A DNA stretch of 64,000 bases, from assembly GCA_037042915.1 (NCBI GenBank), contig CM073194.1, forward strand, positions 1,426,001-1,490,000. Direction: 5' to 3'. Source of the stretch: Auricularia sp. M13. Taxonomy: Eukaryota; Basidiomycota; Agaricomycetes; Auriculariales; Auriculariaceae. The notes below the pieces were generated by a model, which saw only the letters and a program-made list of their open reading frames with translations, did not search any database and had not been told where the DNA came from. Shown here piece by piece: positions 33,837 through 45,940 of this stretch. Position numbers and translations under genes: made by a program. Every line of letters begins with the position of its first letter. The first letter of the stretch is position 1.

Positions 33837-34763
33837 ATGACGGCGCCGGCTATCCTGCTTGAAGAGCGCAAAGCGGCTTACCCTGGATTCGATCACGATC
33901 TCAAGGGCTATTGGCAAGGCCAACGAGCAGAAGCAGTCGTCGTATCTTGCCGTGCGTCCAACCCCAGCTGGCACTGTAAATTACTGACCACCTGTAGATC
34001 AACCCGAACGGGAAGATACCCGCGCTTACCCACCACACGCGCAACGACTTCAACGGCTTCGAGAGCGCTGCCATCCTATTTTACCTCGAGCAGCATTATG
34101 ACAAGGACCGCAAGTTCGGCTTCGATCCCAACACCGAGCCTGAGGCGTGGAGCGAAGTCCAACAGTGGATCTTCTTCGCGGTGCGTGGATACTCGTGGCG
34201 CTGTCGCAAACATGGCCTGATGCCACACTTTCCAGCACGGAGGTGTCGGTCCAATGCTCGGGCAGGGTACGTCGTGACCTGCCAGATACCAGTGCCATGG
34301 TCTCAAAATCAGTGTCTATAGCGGCCCATTTTCGCTTCGCGTCGGCGAAGATGTGCGTCTGTGTTGCGTGTATTCGCGCACCTTGCTCATTCGCGCGCGA
34401 TAGCGAATATGCCATCAATCGTTACCTGAGCGAGGCAAAGTGGCTACACGACGTTCTCGAGACGCGGCTCAAGGACCGCGAGTACCTTGCCGGCCCAGGG
34501 AAGGGCAAATATTTTATCGCGGATGTCAATGTCTTCCCTTGGTCTGTCCACGCCGCGGTCTTCCTGCCCTTCCATTGACATCGATTGTTAGGATTAACGC
34601 TGCACATTACGCTGGCATCGAAAACCAGGGCGAATGGCCGAATCTGAAGGTGCGCCAGCTCGAACCGCTTGCTGAGTATGCGACTAACTGCAATTTCATA
34701 GGCGTGGGTTGAGCGTGTCAAGGCGCGGCCGGCGGTTCAAGCTGGTCTGAGCATACTCGAGTG
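33837..34763 (+). pseudogene. Ure2-like glutathione S-transferase copy lacking its N-terminus
   Basis: This matches the intact GST at 35757-36759 exon by exon, with intron positions conserved. Downstream exons look sound: [122 protein letters not shown] then stop. The first exon starts abruptly at APAILLEE; the beta-strand that carries the catalytic Ser/Cys-type residue in the intact copy (LYTWRTPNG) is absent. A one-base shift separates the start of this exon from its end (KANEQKQSS-like frame). It is probably a recent tandem duplicate that lost its start, although an upstream exon could have been missed. Confidence 0.7.
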
Positions 34764-35600
34764 ATGCAGCAAGTGTGCGCCGTACGTGCATTGCTAGGCC
34801 AACTTCAAGCGTGTCATTTGCTCGTAATAGACTGCGTTCACGTCGCAGTTTATGCCGCTCTCCTTGTGCACGAATATCCGTGTCCAAACGTTGTCTCCTG
34901 TCAAACATAACGCGAGACGGGAAGTCCAAAAAATTGGTAGCATACTTCAGCGTGAACTGTGTCGATATTTTCTCGGTGGTCTCGCACAGTACTGTACGTG
35001 GACACCTTGTCCTTGCAGCATTACCCGATTACTCAGTATCACAGTGTTTCACTTAGGCCAGCTGATAGAAAGCAAGCGCGAGCCCCGGCATCTTGTCAGC
35101 ATTCAACGGCCTGCACCTTGCGTACACGGTTCTGATTCGGGAAGAGACCAGACCATCTGTCGTGGTGTCAACTACGACCCGGCGCGCCGCACGATGCGCA
35201 AGACACTGAGCATGCGTCGACACCGAGTGGCAGATCGCCTAAGCGGGCAACGGTGCGTTACAGGTCGTAAGCGTCGGCCCAGGATAACTCGCGCGCACAA
35301 CTCTTTCGCGGTTTTGCCAGAGTTGACGAGCTTGGGCGCTCGCATGGTTGGGCCAAGTCGGCCGTCTTACTAAGGCTGTTACCGTGCTCTTGCGCCGGCC
35401 TGACGTGACCAGGAAGGGTTTCGCGCTCTTCGCTGGACGGTACTAATTCATGCTCGGCTGGTGCTTCAAGTTGCCGGTCCTTCTCGAATGCACACCACAC
35501 CTGCTCGTCCTTGCCCCCGTCCTGCGCACGTATAAACGACTATCCTTCTTGGTGCCCGCACTCCGATAAACGCCGCCGCCAATGACTCAGCCGCCTAGTA
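34764..35600. other. Spacer between the GST copies; no confident gene
   Basis: About 0.8 kb without a supported coding region. Its presence shows that the two GSTs are separate units. Confidence 0.45.
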
Positions 35601-35659
35601 ATGCTTGTTGCGCCCGTCAAGCCCCGGGTGACGCTGACGAAGCAGGGGTTGACGCCATT

Positions 35660-35702
35660 GCACTTAAGCTCCCGCCTGGACAGGCGGGAGAGGTACTTAA
35701 GC
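35660..35702. repeat. Strong hairpin in the leader of the intact GST gene
   Basis: CTCCCGCC and GGCGGGAG form a perfect 8-base-pair stem around a 6-base TGGACA loop. CTTAAG copies on both outer sides extend the symmetry. It lies 8-50 bases before the upstream in-frame ATG (35709) of the GST gene, so it may be in the promoter or 5' leader. Confidence 0.75.
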
Positions 35703-35756
35703 AGCGGCATGTCTACGATTGCAACATCCAGACTCCTCCGCGTAGGCCGCACCATC

Positions 35757-36759
35757 ATGAGCAAGCCCGTCATTCTGTACACCTGGCGCACGCCGAACGG
35801 CTTCAAGCCGTCTATCCTGCTTGAGGAGCTCAAGGCCGCGTACCCCGGCTTCGACTACGAGTGGCAGCGCGTCGACATTGGTAAGGCCAACGAGCAGAAG
35901 CAGCCATGGTTCCTCGCCGTGAGTCCAGGACGTTCGTCTTTCTGTAGATTTCAGGCGCCTGACTTGGAGCGTTGTAGATCAACCCAAATGGAAGAATCCC
36001 TGCGCTGACAGATCGTACCCGGAACAACTTCAACGTGTTCGAGAGCGCAGCCATTCTGCTTTATCTTGAGCAGCACTACGACAAGGAGAAGAAGTTCTCG
36101 TTCGACCACGACAAGGAGCCCGAAGCCTGGAGCGAAATTCTTCAATGGATTTTCTTTGCTGTATGTGTTCTTCGCAGCGGCAGCGTGCTTCAGCAACTAA
36201 TTGTCTTGGATTTTAGCACGGCGGTGTTGGTCCAATGCAAGGACAAGGTGCGCTGCTTTCAGCCGTTCCTTTAAGGTGTCTTGCTCACGCGCTGGGTAGC
36301 TAACCACTTCCGCAACGCTGCCCCGGAAAAGATGTATGAGCACGCTGATCTTATCGGCATGAATACTGACACCTTATTCCACCAGTGAATACGGCATCAC
36401 GCGCTACCAGAACGAGACGAAGCGTCTCTATTCGGTGCTTGACTCGCGACTCGAGGACCGCGACTACTTGGCCGGTCCGGGCAAGGGCAAGTACACCATT
36501 GCGGACATCAACGTCTTTCCTTGGTGCGTTCGTATTACACAGGAAGCCGCTTGTCGCTCATCGCCTTGCGCAGGATCAACGTTGCGCCTTATGCGGGCAT
36601 CGACAGCTACGACGAATGGCCGAACCTCAAGGTGAGTGACTTTGAGCGCTGGCTGGTAACTCAATGTTGTGCTGATGCATGTCATCGCAGGCGTGGATCG
36701 AGCGCATCAAGGCTCGTCCGACAGTCCAGGCTGGCCTCAATGTGCCTCCCCCGCTCTGA
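35757..36759 (+). CDS. Ure2-like glutathione S-transferase
   Basis: Seven exons (35757-35918, 35978-36160, 36217-36247, 36300-36333, 36386-36523, 36574-36631, 36691-36759; 675 nt, 224 residues; checked), including a 31-base micro-exon encoding [10 protein letters not shown]. The thioredoxin-fold N-domain begins [20 protein letters not shown] and includes [10 protein letters not shown] and [15 protein letters not shown] (the glutathione-binding ES pair). The C-domain has [14 protein letters not shown] and [13 protein letters not shown]. This is the fungal Ure2p/YfcG-type GST class, used in detoxification and stress responses. An in-frame ATG at 35709 would add 16 residues (MSTIATSRLLRVGRTI), possibly a mitochondrial signal. 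Confidence 0.9.
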
Positions 36760-37875
36760 GCACAAAGAGAACGCCTCAATGTAACCGTATAAATGTTCTG
36801 TATCCATGAATCATGCCAGATCTTTCGATGTTGCTTTTTCTGTGTGGTCAGGGCATTGCGGTATCCATAGCCGGGAGAATCAGAGCGGGCGGCATGCTCA
36901 GAACTTGAAGCACCTTCAGAAAAACTTTACCAACTACTGTAGACGTTGGAAATTGCGAATGTGTAGTGCGATAATTTGCGCAATGAGCAAAATGGTGCGA
37001 AAGTTGCAACTGCTGTACCGGTAGCAATTGCATTCTTTCTTTCGGACCTTCACTACTGCGCTGCCACGATGCTGCCCTGTCCCTACTCCTCACGACATCA
37101 GCCAGACCTCAACCCCTCTAGCAACCGGGATATCGAGCTGTTCGTTTTTCCAAGCAATAAAGGCGCACTCTGAGCTAGTAAGACTCCTGGTCGAGCAGAC
37201 CATTTTTTGAGCCCATTGACTTGTCAACGCTAACAGCGACAACCATCGAACCTCGAAACCTCTGCCTGCAGCAATGTATCGTGATCTGTGGAAATCGCGA
37301 GAATCGACCTTGGTGTGTCTCATTGTGTGGCGCTACCATCACGACAAGTGCACTGATAATAAAACGCCGTGGGTTCTAGGTCGCACTCACTACTTCGCAA
37401 CGTTAGAGCCATTGTAGCGGTATAAAATGCACCCGTCAGTGTGAAAGCCCGTCGATCGTCAACCGCATCCTGAACTCGGAGCGCGAGCATTGTCAATCGT
37501 GTTGCCGCCCAGCAAACCAGACGACCGCGGACGCACGGGATGGGTTCCTTTCCGCGCACCCTGCTAGTGGACTGGTTCGCGCGCACGACAATGTTCACAT
37601 TGCCTATGCGCGTTCTTGCCCGCTATCTGGCAACGATTGAGCCGGCATATGCATTCCGGCGTCGAGTTGGTCACAAACCGCCCAGTTCAACCTGCTCGGG
37701 CTCCGCGACGCCTGCCGCGTATTACGCAACCGTTCTGCGCACTACTTGGTCTGGCCGCGAATGTCGGACCCGCGAGCCCACGCCACAGCTCGATATCTTT
37801 ACGCTCGATTTTAAATGTCGAGCTGCCCGCCTACTTGAAGTGTATCAGCTTGACGCCCCGTCTTGCTTCGTCATT
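36760..37875. other. No confident gene
   Basis: About 1.1 kb after the GST gene with only short open frames and no splice-supported coding region. Confidence 0.45.
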
Positions 37876-37879
37876 GCAG

Positions 37880-38105
37880 CTCCCTCCTCAAGCGCATCAT
37901 GAGCACACCAAAATCGTCCACAAGCCCGCACGGTTCCTCCTCGCGCACCGCTAGGATATCGTGTATCGTATCCATCGAAACCCTGGCGTCGTCTGTCCGC
38001 AGTCTGCTCCGCGAGCGCACGCCACCACTCGACCTGGAGCCCCTTCAGCTTGGCTTCTCCTAGCAGGCGTCCCGTGTCGGTTACCCAGCGGTGGTCGGTC
38101 GGCTG
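37880..38105 (-). pseudogene. Orphan exon remnant, family unknown
   Basis: After a CAG acceptor, minus-strand sequence reads AQPTDHRWVTDTGRLLGEAK and LQVEWWRALAEQTAD. It then continues one base out of frame as ARVSMDTIHDILAVREEEPC to a stop. The codon usage is coding-like on both sides of the shift, so this is probably the tail of a decayed gene whose upstream exons are gone or not recognisable. Confidence 0.45.
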
Positions 38106-38519
38106 CGCCTGACATCCACCGCGTAGTCAGCGCAAGGCTGCCGCCTACTGATAGTATTGTACAAGGTAGTTGACACTGATCATTAACCCATAGGAATGTC
38201 CCAGGAGAGGTGTCACCATTGATGCACAGGCCGCGGTGTTCAGACGAACAACACATTCGTACCTCTCGCTTTCGCATGCTACTCTCGGCCCACGACGGGC
38301 TACCACTTCTGCGTTCAATGGATTGCTGCTTTCTATGCCTCTACAGTCATTGGCTTTGCCTAACCGCCATTCACTGACGAACTCGGCATTCGACGTCGCT
38401 TCCGACGCAACAAAGATGCAACCTGTGTCTATTCGTGTAGGCCAGACCGTCGAGGATCTATCTGCGGCTGCTGCAATTGCATTCGACTTCGCGCCCAGCG
38501 TCGCCTTCTGGATACCCAC
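38106..38519. other. Intergenic; nothing recognised
   Basis: The 3' side of the zinc-finger gene. No feature supported. Confidence 0.45.
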
Positions 38520-40290
38520 CTACACCTGCGATGGCCCTGCTCCCTGGGACGTTCCCGCTTCCTGCGCCTCCGTGCTATCTGTTGCGTTCGTAGTAGCATT
38601 CCCGCTCACCCTCGGCTTCTCTTCCGTCGATTGCGCTGCCGAGTCCACGACTTGCAGCGATAGCGGCTTGCCGCGTTTGATCTTGCCCTTTGCCAACTTC
38701 TTGAGCTCGTTGACAATATCGCCGCCGAGGTGCTTGGGCCCCATCAGTTTTCCGTGTCGGAGCAGCCAGCCTGCCAGTTGGCCGACGTTCTGGAAACCGA
38801 GCTTCGGAAACTCCTTGCATGGTGGGACGCCATCGAGGCCGCCTAGGTGCCGCTTCATTTCGTAGGGGCGGCAGCCGCTCAGGACGTTCTTCCCACAAAA
38901 TTGGCAGGGAACTTCGACGTCGGGCCCGCCTGGGCAGCGCTGGTAGTGTCCCAGGAACTTGTTCCAGTTGTCAAAGCTCTTCTTGCAGAAGAGGCACTCC
39001 CGCGTCTGCCCCGGCGTCTCGGTATAGCCTGAATCCTTCAGGCGTATACCCCGTGCAGTTTCGGCGAACGGTAGGGGCTTGCACTTGGCGAGCGCCACGG
39101 ACAGGTCTGCCAAACGAGTTAACTTTGCACGATCCTCGAGCAAAATGCGGCGAAACGTGTACCTGACAACGACCATTCGGCCTCGCCTGATTCCCCACGC
39201 TCATTCTGGGCAAAGGGAGGCGGCCTGGAGGAGCGCGCGCGTCCTGTCCAAGGTGTCAGCTCCGTATGTTATAATGTTGAGGGGCTTACCCGCTGCCGAC
39301 GATTCGGCCGCACCGCTCGACTCAGAGTATGAGCGCTTCCGGCCACTCCTTGCCGTGGTCGAGGCATTCACGGAAGAGACGCTGTGCGAGCCGTCATACG
39401 CCGCCTCGGGACCGTTGCCGCTCGTGACATGCAACTGCATGGGAGTTATTAATGTGTTGAACGATTGGACGTCGTGTCCAAGTGAATTGTGTGCAACTTC
39501 GGGCACGTTCAGAGCAGCTGCATCGCGTGGTAAGCTTCGTGGCCCATTTGATGAACGGTTTATCACGCACACCGTAGGTCGCTCGAGCCCGGGACATTGC
39601 CGTCACCAGCGACAACTCCCGACGATGGCCAGCCTGCAATTGAGGTTGAATAACTATTGAATGCCGCAGGTACGTCAATGACGAACCCGAAAACCTTGTG
39701 GGCTGATATGGATTGTACAGCCCGTATCCATCGAAGTATCCAACTGGTAGTGGAGTTGGCGGGTGGTGCATGGAGGCCGTGACATCGTAATCCCAGGCCA
39801 GCGACGAGTTGTAATTATCTAGCCCGACTGGGTCTATATCGCTGGGCTGGGCTGGAAACAGCTGCTGTTGACCATTGTCGCGTAGCGTATGCTCATCTGA
39901 GAATTCGTCAGCATTCCGCGAAGACTTAGCTGGCCATGGCTGTACGCACCGTTGTACTCCGTATACCCGTCAGTGGAGTCACCAAGCGATAGCGCTGCTG
40001 CAGCGTCGACCGGTGCTCCCGTGGCAGCACTGGCAGCAGGCTCGGGTGCCACATCCCCGCCACCCTCGGTGGCGGGCGGGCATTGAGGCTCCTCTGCGAG
40101 ATCCGCGAAGCACTGCGACCAGTGTAACGTGAGGATCCGCGTCATACGAGACGCACAGACGACTTACTTCATCCGTCAAGAAGCATGTCCATGGCGCATT
40201 CGCCAAAGAATTGTCGAAGGTGTCCTCGTGGGATGTCGAGGGAAGGTCGGGTTGCTCTGCAGGCAAGGTGCGCGACTCGGAATTGGACAT
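38520..40290 (-). CDS. Zinc-finger protein, possible transcription factor
   Basis: A multi-exon gene. The ATG at 40290 opens MSNSESRTLPAEQPDLPSTS (exon to 40168), followed by exons at 40112-39950, from 39896 (DEHTLRDNGQQQLFPAQPSD), a Ser-rich part around 39400-39290 (ARSGRKRSYSESSGAAESS) and a last exon 39114-38520. The last exon has two Cys/His clusters: CLFCKKSFDNWNKFLGHYQRC and CQFCGKNVLSGCRPYEMKRH. Both have C2H2-like spacing, so it probably binds nucleic acid. The N-terminal half is low-complexity (Ala/Pro/Tyr/Gln) as in activator domains. The exon borders between 39600 and 39500 are not settled. Confidence 0.68.
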
Positions 40291-40299
40291 GTTGGAGGG

Positions 40300-41470
40300 G
40301 ATGAGAGCGTGATCGGGTAGGCAGAGTGGCGAGTTTTATAGCTGCGGCGGACAACTGAACCACGGGTTGAGTTTGAAAATGAACAATGAAGTTCGCGCTT
40401 CGCGTCGGGCTGAACCGGTGCTTCTTCCGTAACATGACAATACAACCCCAGCCCGCCTCGTTACCCTCACCACCACACTTAAACGCGGTGACAAACGCCG
40501 AACTTAAGGCACAATTTTGTCGTCCGCAGCTTATTAAATTCTGATGCGTGGCTCAATGCATATTAACAGTGTGCCGCCGTCGAAAAACTATCCCAATGAG
40601 CAGTCAACAGTAAAGTTGGATCGCCACTTCTCTAATGTAGGAATCACGTACAGTATCTCCAACTGACGCGCGTGGCATGCCCAACTTAGTTATCGGCTGG
40701 CTAGTCACCGAGCACTGGCAGCTCGATATCTGTGGCATATAGCGGTGCTGCTGACATGCGTCGATGTGCAGCTCTGCGGCGGGAGAGGTGGACACCATCT
40801 AAAGCTCCTCGGACTCGGAGGCCGCATATCCCTGCCGCGACTCTTAAGACTGGAAGAACGTTGGCATTTAACAGGTTGCAGAGCATAAGGAGCCTTGGTT
40901 CCTGGCTGTGCGTCTTTTTTTACCTGTTTGCCGCGCCGGGCACATGCATCATGATTCTCGTCTCACTGACGAGCCGGGTCTCGCTGAGCGTCCATAGTAA
41001 ACGATTACAGCGGAAAATGAGATTTCCGCACCTCTCCTGCTACTATGCCTCGATGAATGAGTATATCCATTTGTTGTATGTCTTTGCCGTGATCTTGGAG
41101 CCTGCGCAGGGCCCTTCGACAGCTCCTGCTGCGTTATTTCAGGCTAGAGCATACCTCCTCCTTGAATGTAACTCTCGCAAGTCGAACACACTGACCAATT
41201 TCTCTACCGAATGCTTGCTAACTCAACTGAACTCTCACGCAGTCCGCTTCTTGTCCCGCCTGTCACTAGCTCTCTGTCAGTAGTGAGTGTGAGAGTGGCC
41301 CTACGAATCACGACACAGGGGAAGCGCAATGTGAGGGCTGCGGCGGTCAAGCCGCGGCGATTGCACGGAACAAAGACCTCAGCGATCATTTCGGACCCCA
41401 GCACGCGTTGAGTTGCAGCGATATTCGAAGGTACTTCATGTTCGTCTATCAAAAAGCATGAGGAGTCCAT
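40300..41470. other. No confident gene
   Basis: About 1.2 kb between the zinc-finger gene and the Old Yellow Enzyme gene. Open frames here have no coding character. Confidence 0.45.
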
Positions 41471-41477
41471 GTCTATA

Positions 41478-42834
<1,357 letters not shown>

Positions 42835-43361
42835 GGTGGTTGTCAGAAGAGGACGAGACGCGGTTGCCCAACTTAAGCCGTAGCAGCTGTCAGTTTGCGA
42901 CTCTGCGCGCTTGCTGATCAAGCAGCGTTAACCATGAGAAGTGATGTGCCTCCGAGGGAGCAGCCCCTCTGAGTAAGCCCATACCTTCCTCATAAGGAGC
43001 GAGACCTCCCACATGCGGTGTTGCCAGAGGAAAGTGGCGCGATTGGAGACATTTTAGTGACTGCAGTAGCGCCCTCGCGGGTTCGGCTTCGGCAGCTACT
43101 CCTTCATAATCCGCCTTGGTTTAGTCATCGCGCATCGAGTGGCGGTCTTACAGAAAAGCGAGCTGGATTTAGCGGAACAAGTTACAATGATCGGACTTCA
43201 AATTGGCTTGCTCCCGCTTCTCCTCCCAATCGGCAAGCTCCTCGGTCAGCTGTCCATGCCTTTTTGTGGACATTCTGGAGCTCCTTTCAAAGCGACCTAC
43301 TTCAACTACTCAATTTATTGCTCTTTTCCGGAGCCGCAGCCTGAGTTGTGTCGAACGCGCA
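42835..43361. other. Intergenic; nothing recognised
   Basis: The upstream side of the Old Yellow Enzyme gene; no further feature supported. Confidence 0.4.
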
Positions 43362-43770
43362 TCAACGGTTGTAAAAACACCTCCATTCCAGCTGTTCACG
43401 CTTTCTGCGAGTCCAGCGAAGCGCGTGTGCGCAACGTCGTGCTTTTTCTTTCGATGCGGTTGTGCTGGTCATACACGTCAGTCGACTTGTCTTCGCACTC
43501 CCCGCGACGCTTGCACCCGATGAATTCCTCTCCTCTTTGGCTCCGACATCCCGTTTGCTTTGGAGTTTTGGCCTGGCCCCATTTCCTTTCTTCATGCGCC
43601 CTGGTCTTCGGTTGGTCTTCGGTTCCCACGTGCTGACCTGGAGCGTTCGACTATCCGAAGCGCTCGGCGACTCAACATTAATAGGCACCTGCTCCTCAAT
43701 TCCAGGGCCTTCTCTGCTCTTGATCTCATTGCGTAGTCGGACATTAGGTAGATTTGGATCTCTTTAATCT
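43362..43770 (-). CDS. Possible basic hypothetical protein (partial)
   Basis: A minus-strand frame open from about 43770 to 43362 reads DPNLPNVRLRNEIKSREGPG, then SASDSRTLQVSTWEPKTNRR, then a Lys/Arg/Ser-rich tail ending WRCFYNR. A preceding fragment (VPNLQSFVSIIRDAEVEYQA, near 43850) could be an upstream exon. The composition looks like real protein, but no start, clear splice sites or family could be supported. It may be a remnant. Confidence 0.3.
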
Positions 43771-44013
43771 GCTCAAGCTCGGGCGTAGAGCCTGATACTC
43801 AACCTCAGCATCCCGAATGATGCTCACGAAGCTTTGCAGATTTGGAACTTGTGCGCAAGCGTTGCGCGAGCTGCGTTCACACACCTTCCGTGCTCTACGT
43901 ACGTATGAAGTCACTGTTGGGCTTCGCGTGCAAGTGACCTGGCCTTCTCTTCCCGAGTGATGGGACTCCCTGACGTGGCGGCCGTCTCCTCCGAATCAAT
44001 GTAAAAAGGAATC

Positions 44014-44020
44014 TATAAAG
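44014..44020 (+). promoter_or_regulatory. TATA box before the CBM1-tail secreted protein
   Basis: TATAAAG lies about 60 bases upstream of the ATG at 44081, consistent with a transcription start near 44045. This favours the downstream ATGs. Confidence 0.6.
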
Positions 44021-44080
44021 AGCGCGCAGGTGCGTCCCATGTATGCATCTCTGGTCATCCGCTTCATCCTACTGATGCAC

Positions 44081-45190
44081 ATGAAGGCCAGCTTTTTCGC
44101 TCTGCTCCTTCTGGGCAATGCATTCGCGCAGACCCTGTCGGGTCCTGCATCCGGCAGTGGCACGCAATCCATCCTGTACGATCCCGGCCCCAAGCATTAC
44201 TGCTACTCGTGGGACGGCAACTGCTCGCCTGCTGACAAGAACACCGGCGGCTGCGGGCCCTTCCTCATCGCCGACCGTGAGGACTCCAACTGCTCAGGAT
44301 TCGGACCGACGTTCAACGGCGTGGCGACCTGTCCGGCGTGGAAATTCGACCCGTCTGGCGGCAGCTGGTGCAGCGACCACTTTCGCGCGAGCTCAGGCCC
44401 GCGTTACGACGCGTACGCTTCTGGCGGCGACGGCTCGCCGCTCACTATAACCCTCGTGAACAACGCGAAGCTGTTCACGTCGGGCTGTCTGCTGTATGAG
44501 ATTGCGCTCTCGTACGAGTACTACGCGGCGTCGATTATCAAGACGATGCCGAACGGCGCGCGCACGCTGCTCGACCTCGCGCCGCACTTCTTCGTCGAGT
44601 ACGACGTGCTCATCTACGCGGACCCATCTGCCACGATCGCGTCGCAGAACTGCCCCCACCAGCGCCGCTTTCTCACGACGGACTTCATCTACTGGTGGCC
44701 GACGAATCCGTCGTGCCTCAGCCAGGACAGCTGTCCGGGCAAGACGAACCTGCTCTCCATCAACCACTTCAACCCGACGGGTACGCCGGACGCGCTGTGG
44801 AACGGCACAAGCGCGGACGGCGGGTGTCGCCACATGGTGCCCGGCGTGCAGGACATCCGCGAGGGCGTGCTCACGCACGTCTCGCTCGACTTTAAGGCGC
44901 TCATCGGGCGGTTTGCCGGAGACCTGTGCCATCCCAATGGCGTCCCCGCGGGCATCGCACCCCAGGCGGTGCAGATTGTGTCCAGCAACGTCGCGAGCGA
45001 CATGACCGTCCAAATCGCCAACGTCAATGCGGTGCTCGCGACGACGACAACAGCTGTGTCCGCTGCCGGAACACAGTTGCCTGGGGGGCAGTGTGGAGGT
45101 TCCGTCTTCGTGGTGCAAGCTCCTTGTGCGCCTGGCACGTCGTGTCAGATCCCACCCGGCGGCACCAACTCGTACAGGGTCTGCTTGTAG
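44081..45190 (+). CDS. Secreted Cys-rich protein with a degenerate CBM1-like C-terminus
   Basis: An intronless frame of 369 residues from the ATG at 44081 (MKASFFALLLLGNAFAQ, signal peptide). In-frame ATGs at 44030, 44039 and 44075 are less likely given the TATA box at 44014. The N-terminal part is Cys/Trp-rich (HYCYSWDGNCSPADKNTGGC; TCPAWKFDPSGGSWCSDHF), followed by a Tyr-rich beta-type domain (LLYEIALSYEYYAASIIK) and DFIYWWPTNPSCLSQDSC. After a Thr/Ala linker the tail (GGQCGG ... CAPGTSCQ ... SYRVCL) has the four-Cys spacing of CBM1 but lacks most of the aromatic platform. This suggests a cell-wall or plant-polymer binding protein. No known glycoside hydrolase family is recognised. Confidence 0.75.
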   Translation: MKASFFALLLLGNAFAQTLSGPASGSGTQSILYDPGPKHYCYSWDGNCSPADKNTGGCGPFLIADREDSNCSGFGPTFNGVATCPAWKFDPSGGSWCSDHFRASSGPRYDAYASGGDGSPLTITLVNNAKLFTSGCLLYEIALSYEYYAASIIKTMPNGARTLLDLAPHFFVEYDVLIYADPSATIASQNCPHQRRFLTTDFIYWWPTNPSCLSQDSCPGKTNLLSINHFNPTGTPDALWNGTSADGGCRHMVPGVQDIREGVLTHVSLDFKALIGRFAGDLCHPNGVPAGIAPQAVQIVSSNVASDMTVQIANVNAVLATTTTAVSAAGTQLPGGQCGGSVFVVQAPCAPGTSCQIPPGGTNSYRVCL

Positions 45191-45940
45191 TTTCTATAAG
45201 CCCGGGAGGCAATGTACGCGGAGCTGAAGGCCATGGCGAACCGATCAGACGAAGCGTGTGTGCTTTCTCATCCTCGCGTTGTTCGACTATTCACCAAGCC
45301 AAACTGATAACCTTACGTTGTCAACTCCTCGAACAGTTGTTATTGCAATTTAACAGTCGATTTTACCCAATGATTGAATGAACTGGAACAGCCTTTCCTC
45401 AGATTGCGAGAAAGCCGTCGCTTGCTCGCCGCTGTGCGCCATTTTCGGGCCCATTGACATAGCAGAGACAGATGTGAGGAGGGCCTCCACACAATTATGC
45501 ACGACTGAGAGTGACGTGTCCTCGTAATTGTGATTGCAAGCCGCGAGGTGCTGAAGAAGTAAGTCGTTACAGATACCATCTGGTGCATGCAGACGAAACA
45601 CAGTGACAGCGCTGGTCGTCGTCGACAAATAGACGTAGGATCAGTGCGACAGCCACTTGAAATTGTGCTATGTCCCGGTCTAGATTTCTAAAAGGTCCCG
45701 CGCGCCGCAAGACCCGGGAGACGAAAGCTGTTGGCTGATGTTGGGCCTTTTGGACTCTTGGCTTCAATATTTGGTACCAACAAGGTCAATGGCTTAGATG
45801 ATTATCATGGCATTAAAATTGCAGGCAAGTGCCGCCGCGACGGTATGGCAAACAAAGCATACAGGAAGGAACAGCGAGAAGGAATGACAGGGGAGTAAAC
45901 GGTTGATATTCAGTACAAAGAATAATAATCCAACGCGTCA
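45191..45940. other. Intergenic; nothing recognised
   Basis: The interval between two convergent genes; no supported feature. Confidence 0.45.

Noticed and set aside
44393-45138. Minus-strand 241- and 149-residue frames
   Set aside because: Antisense of the secreted CBM1-tail protein, which has a signal peptide and TATA box on the plus strand.
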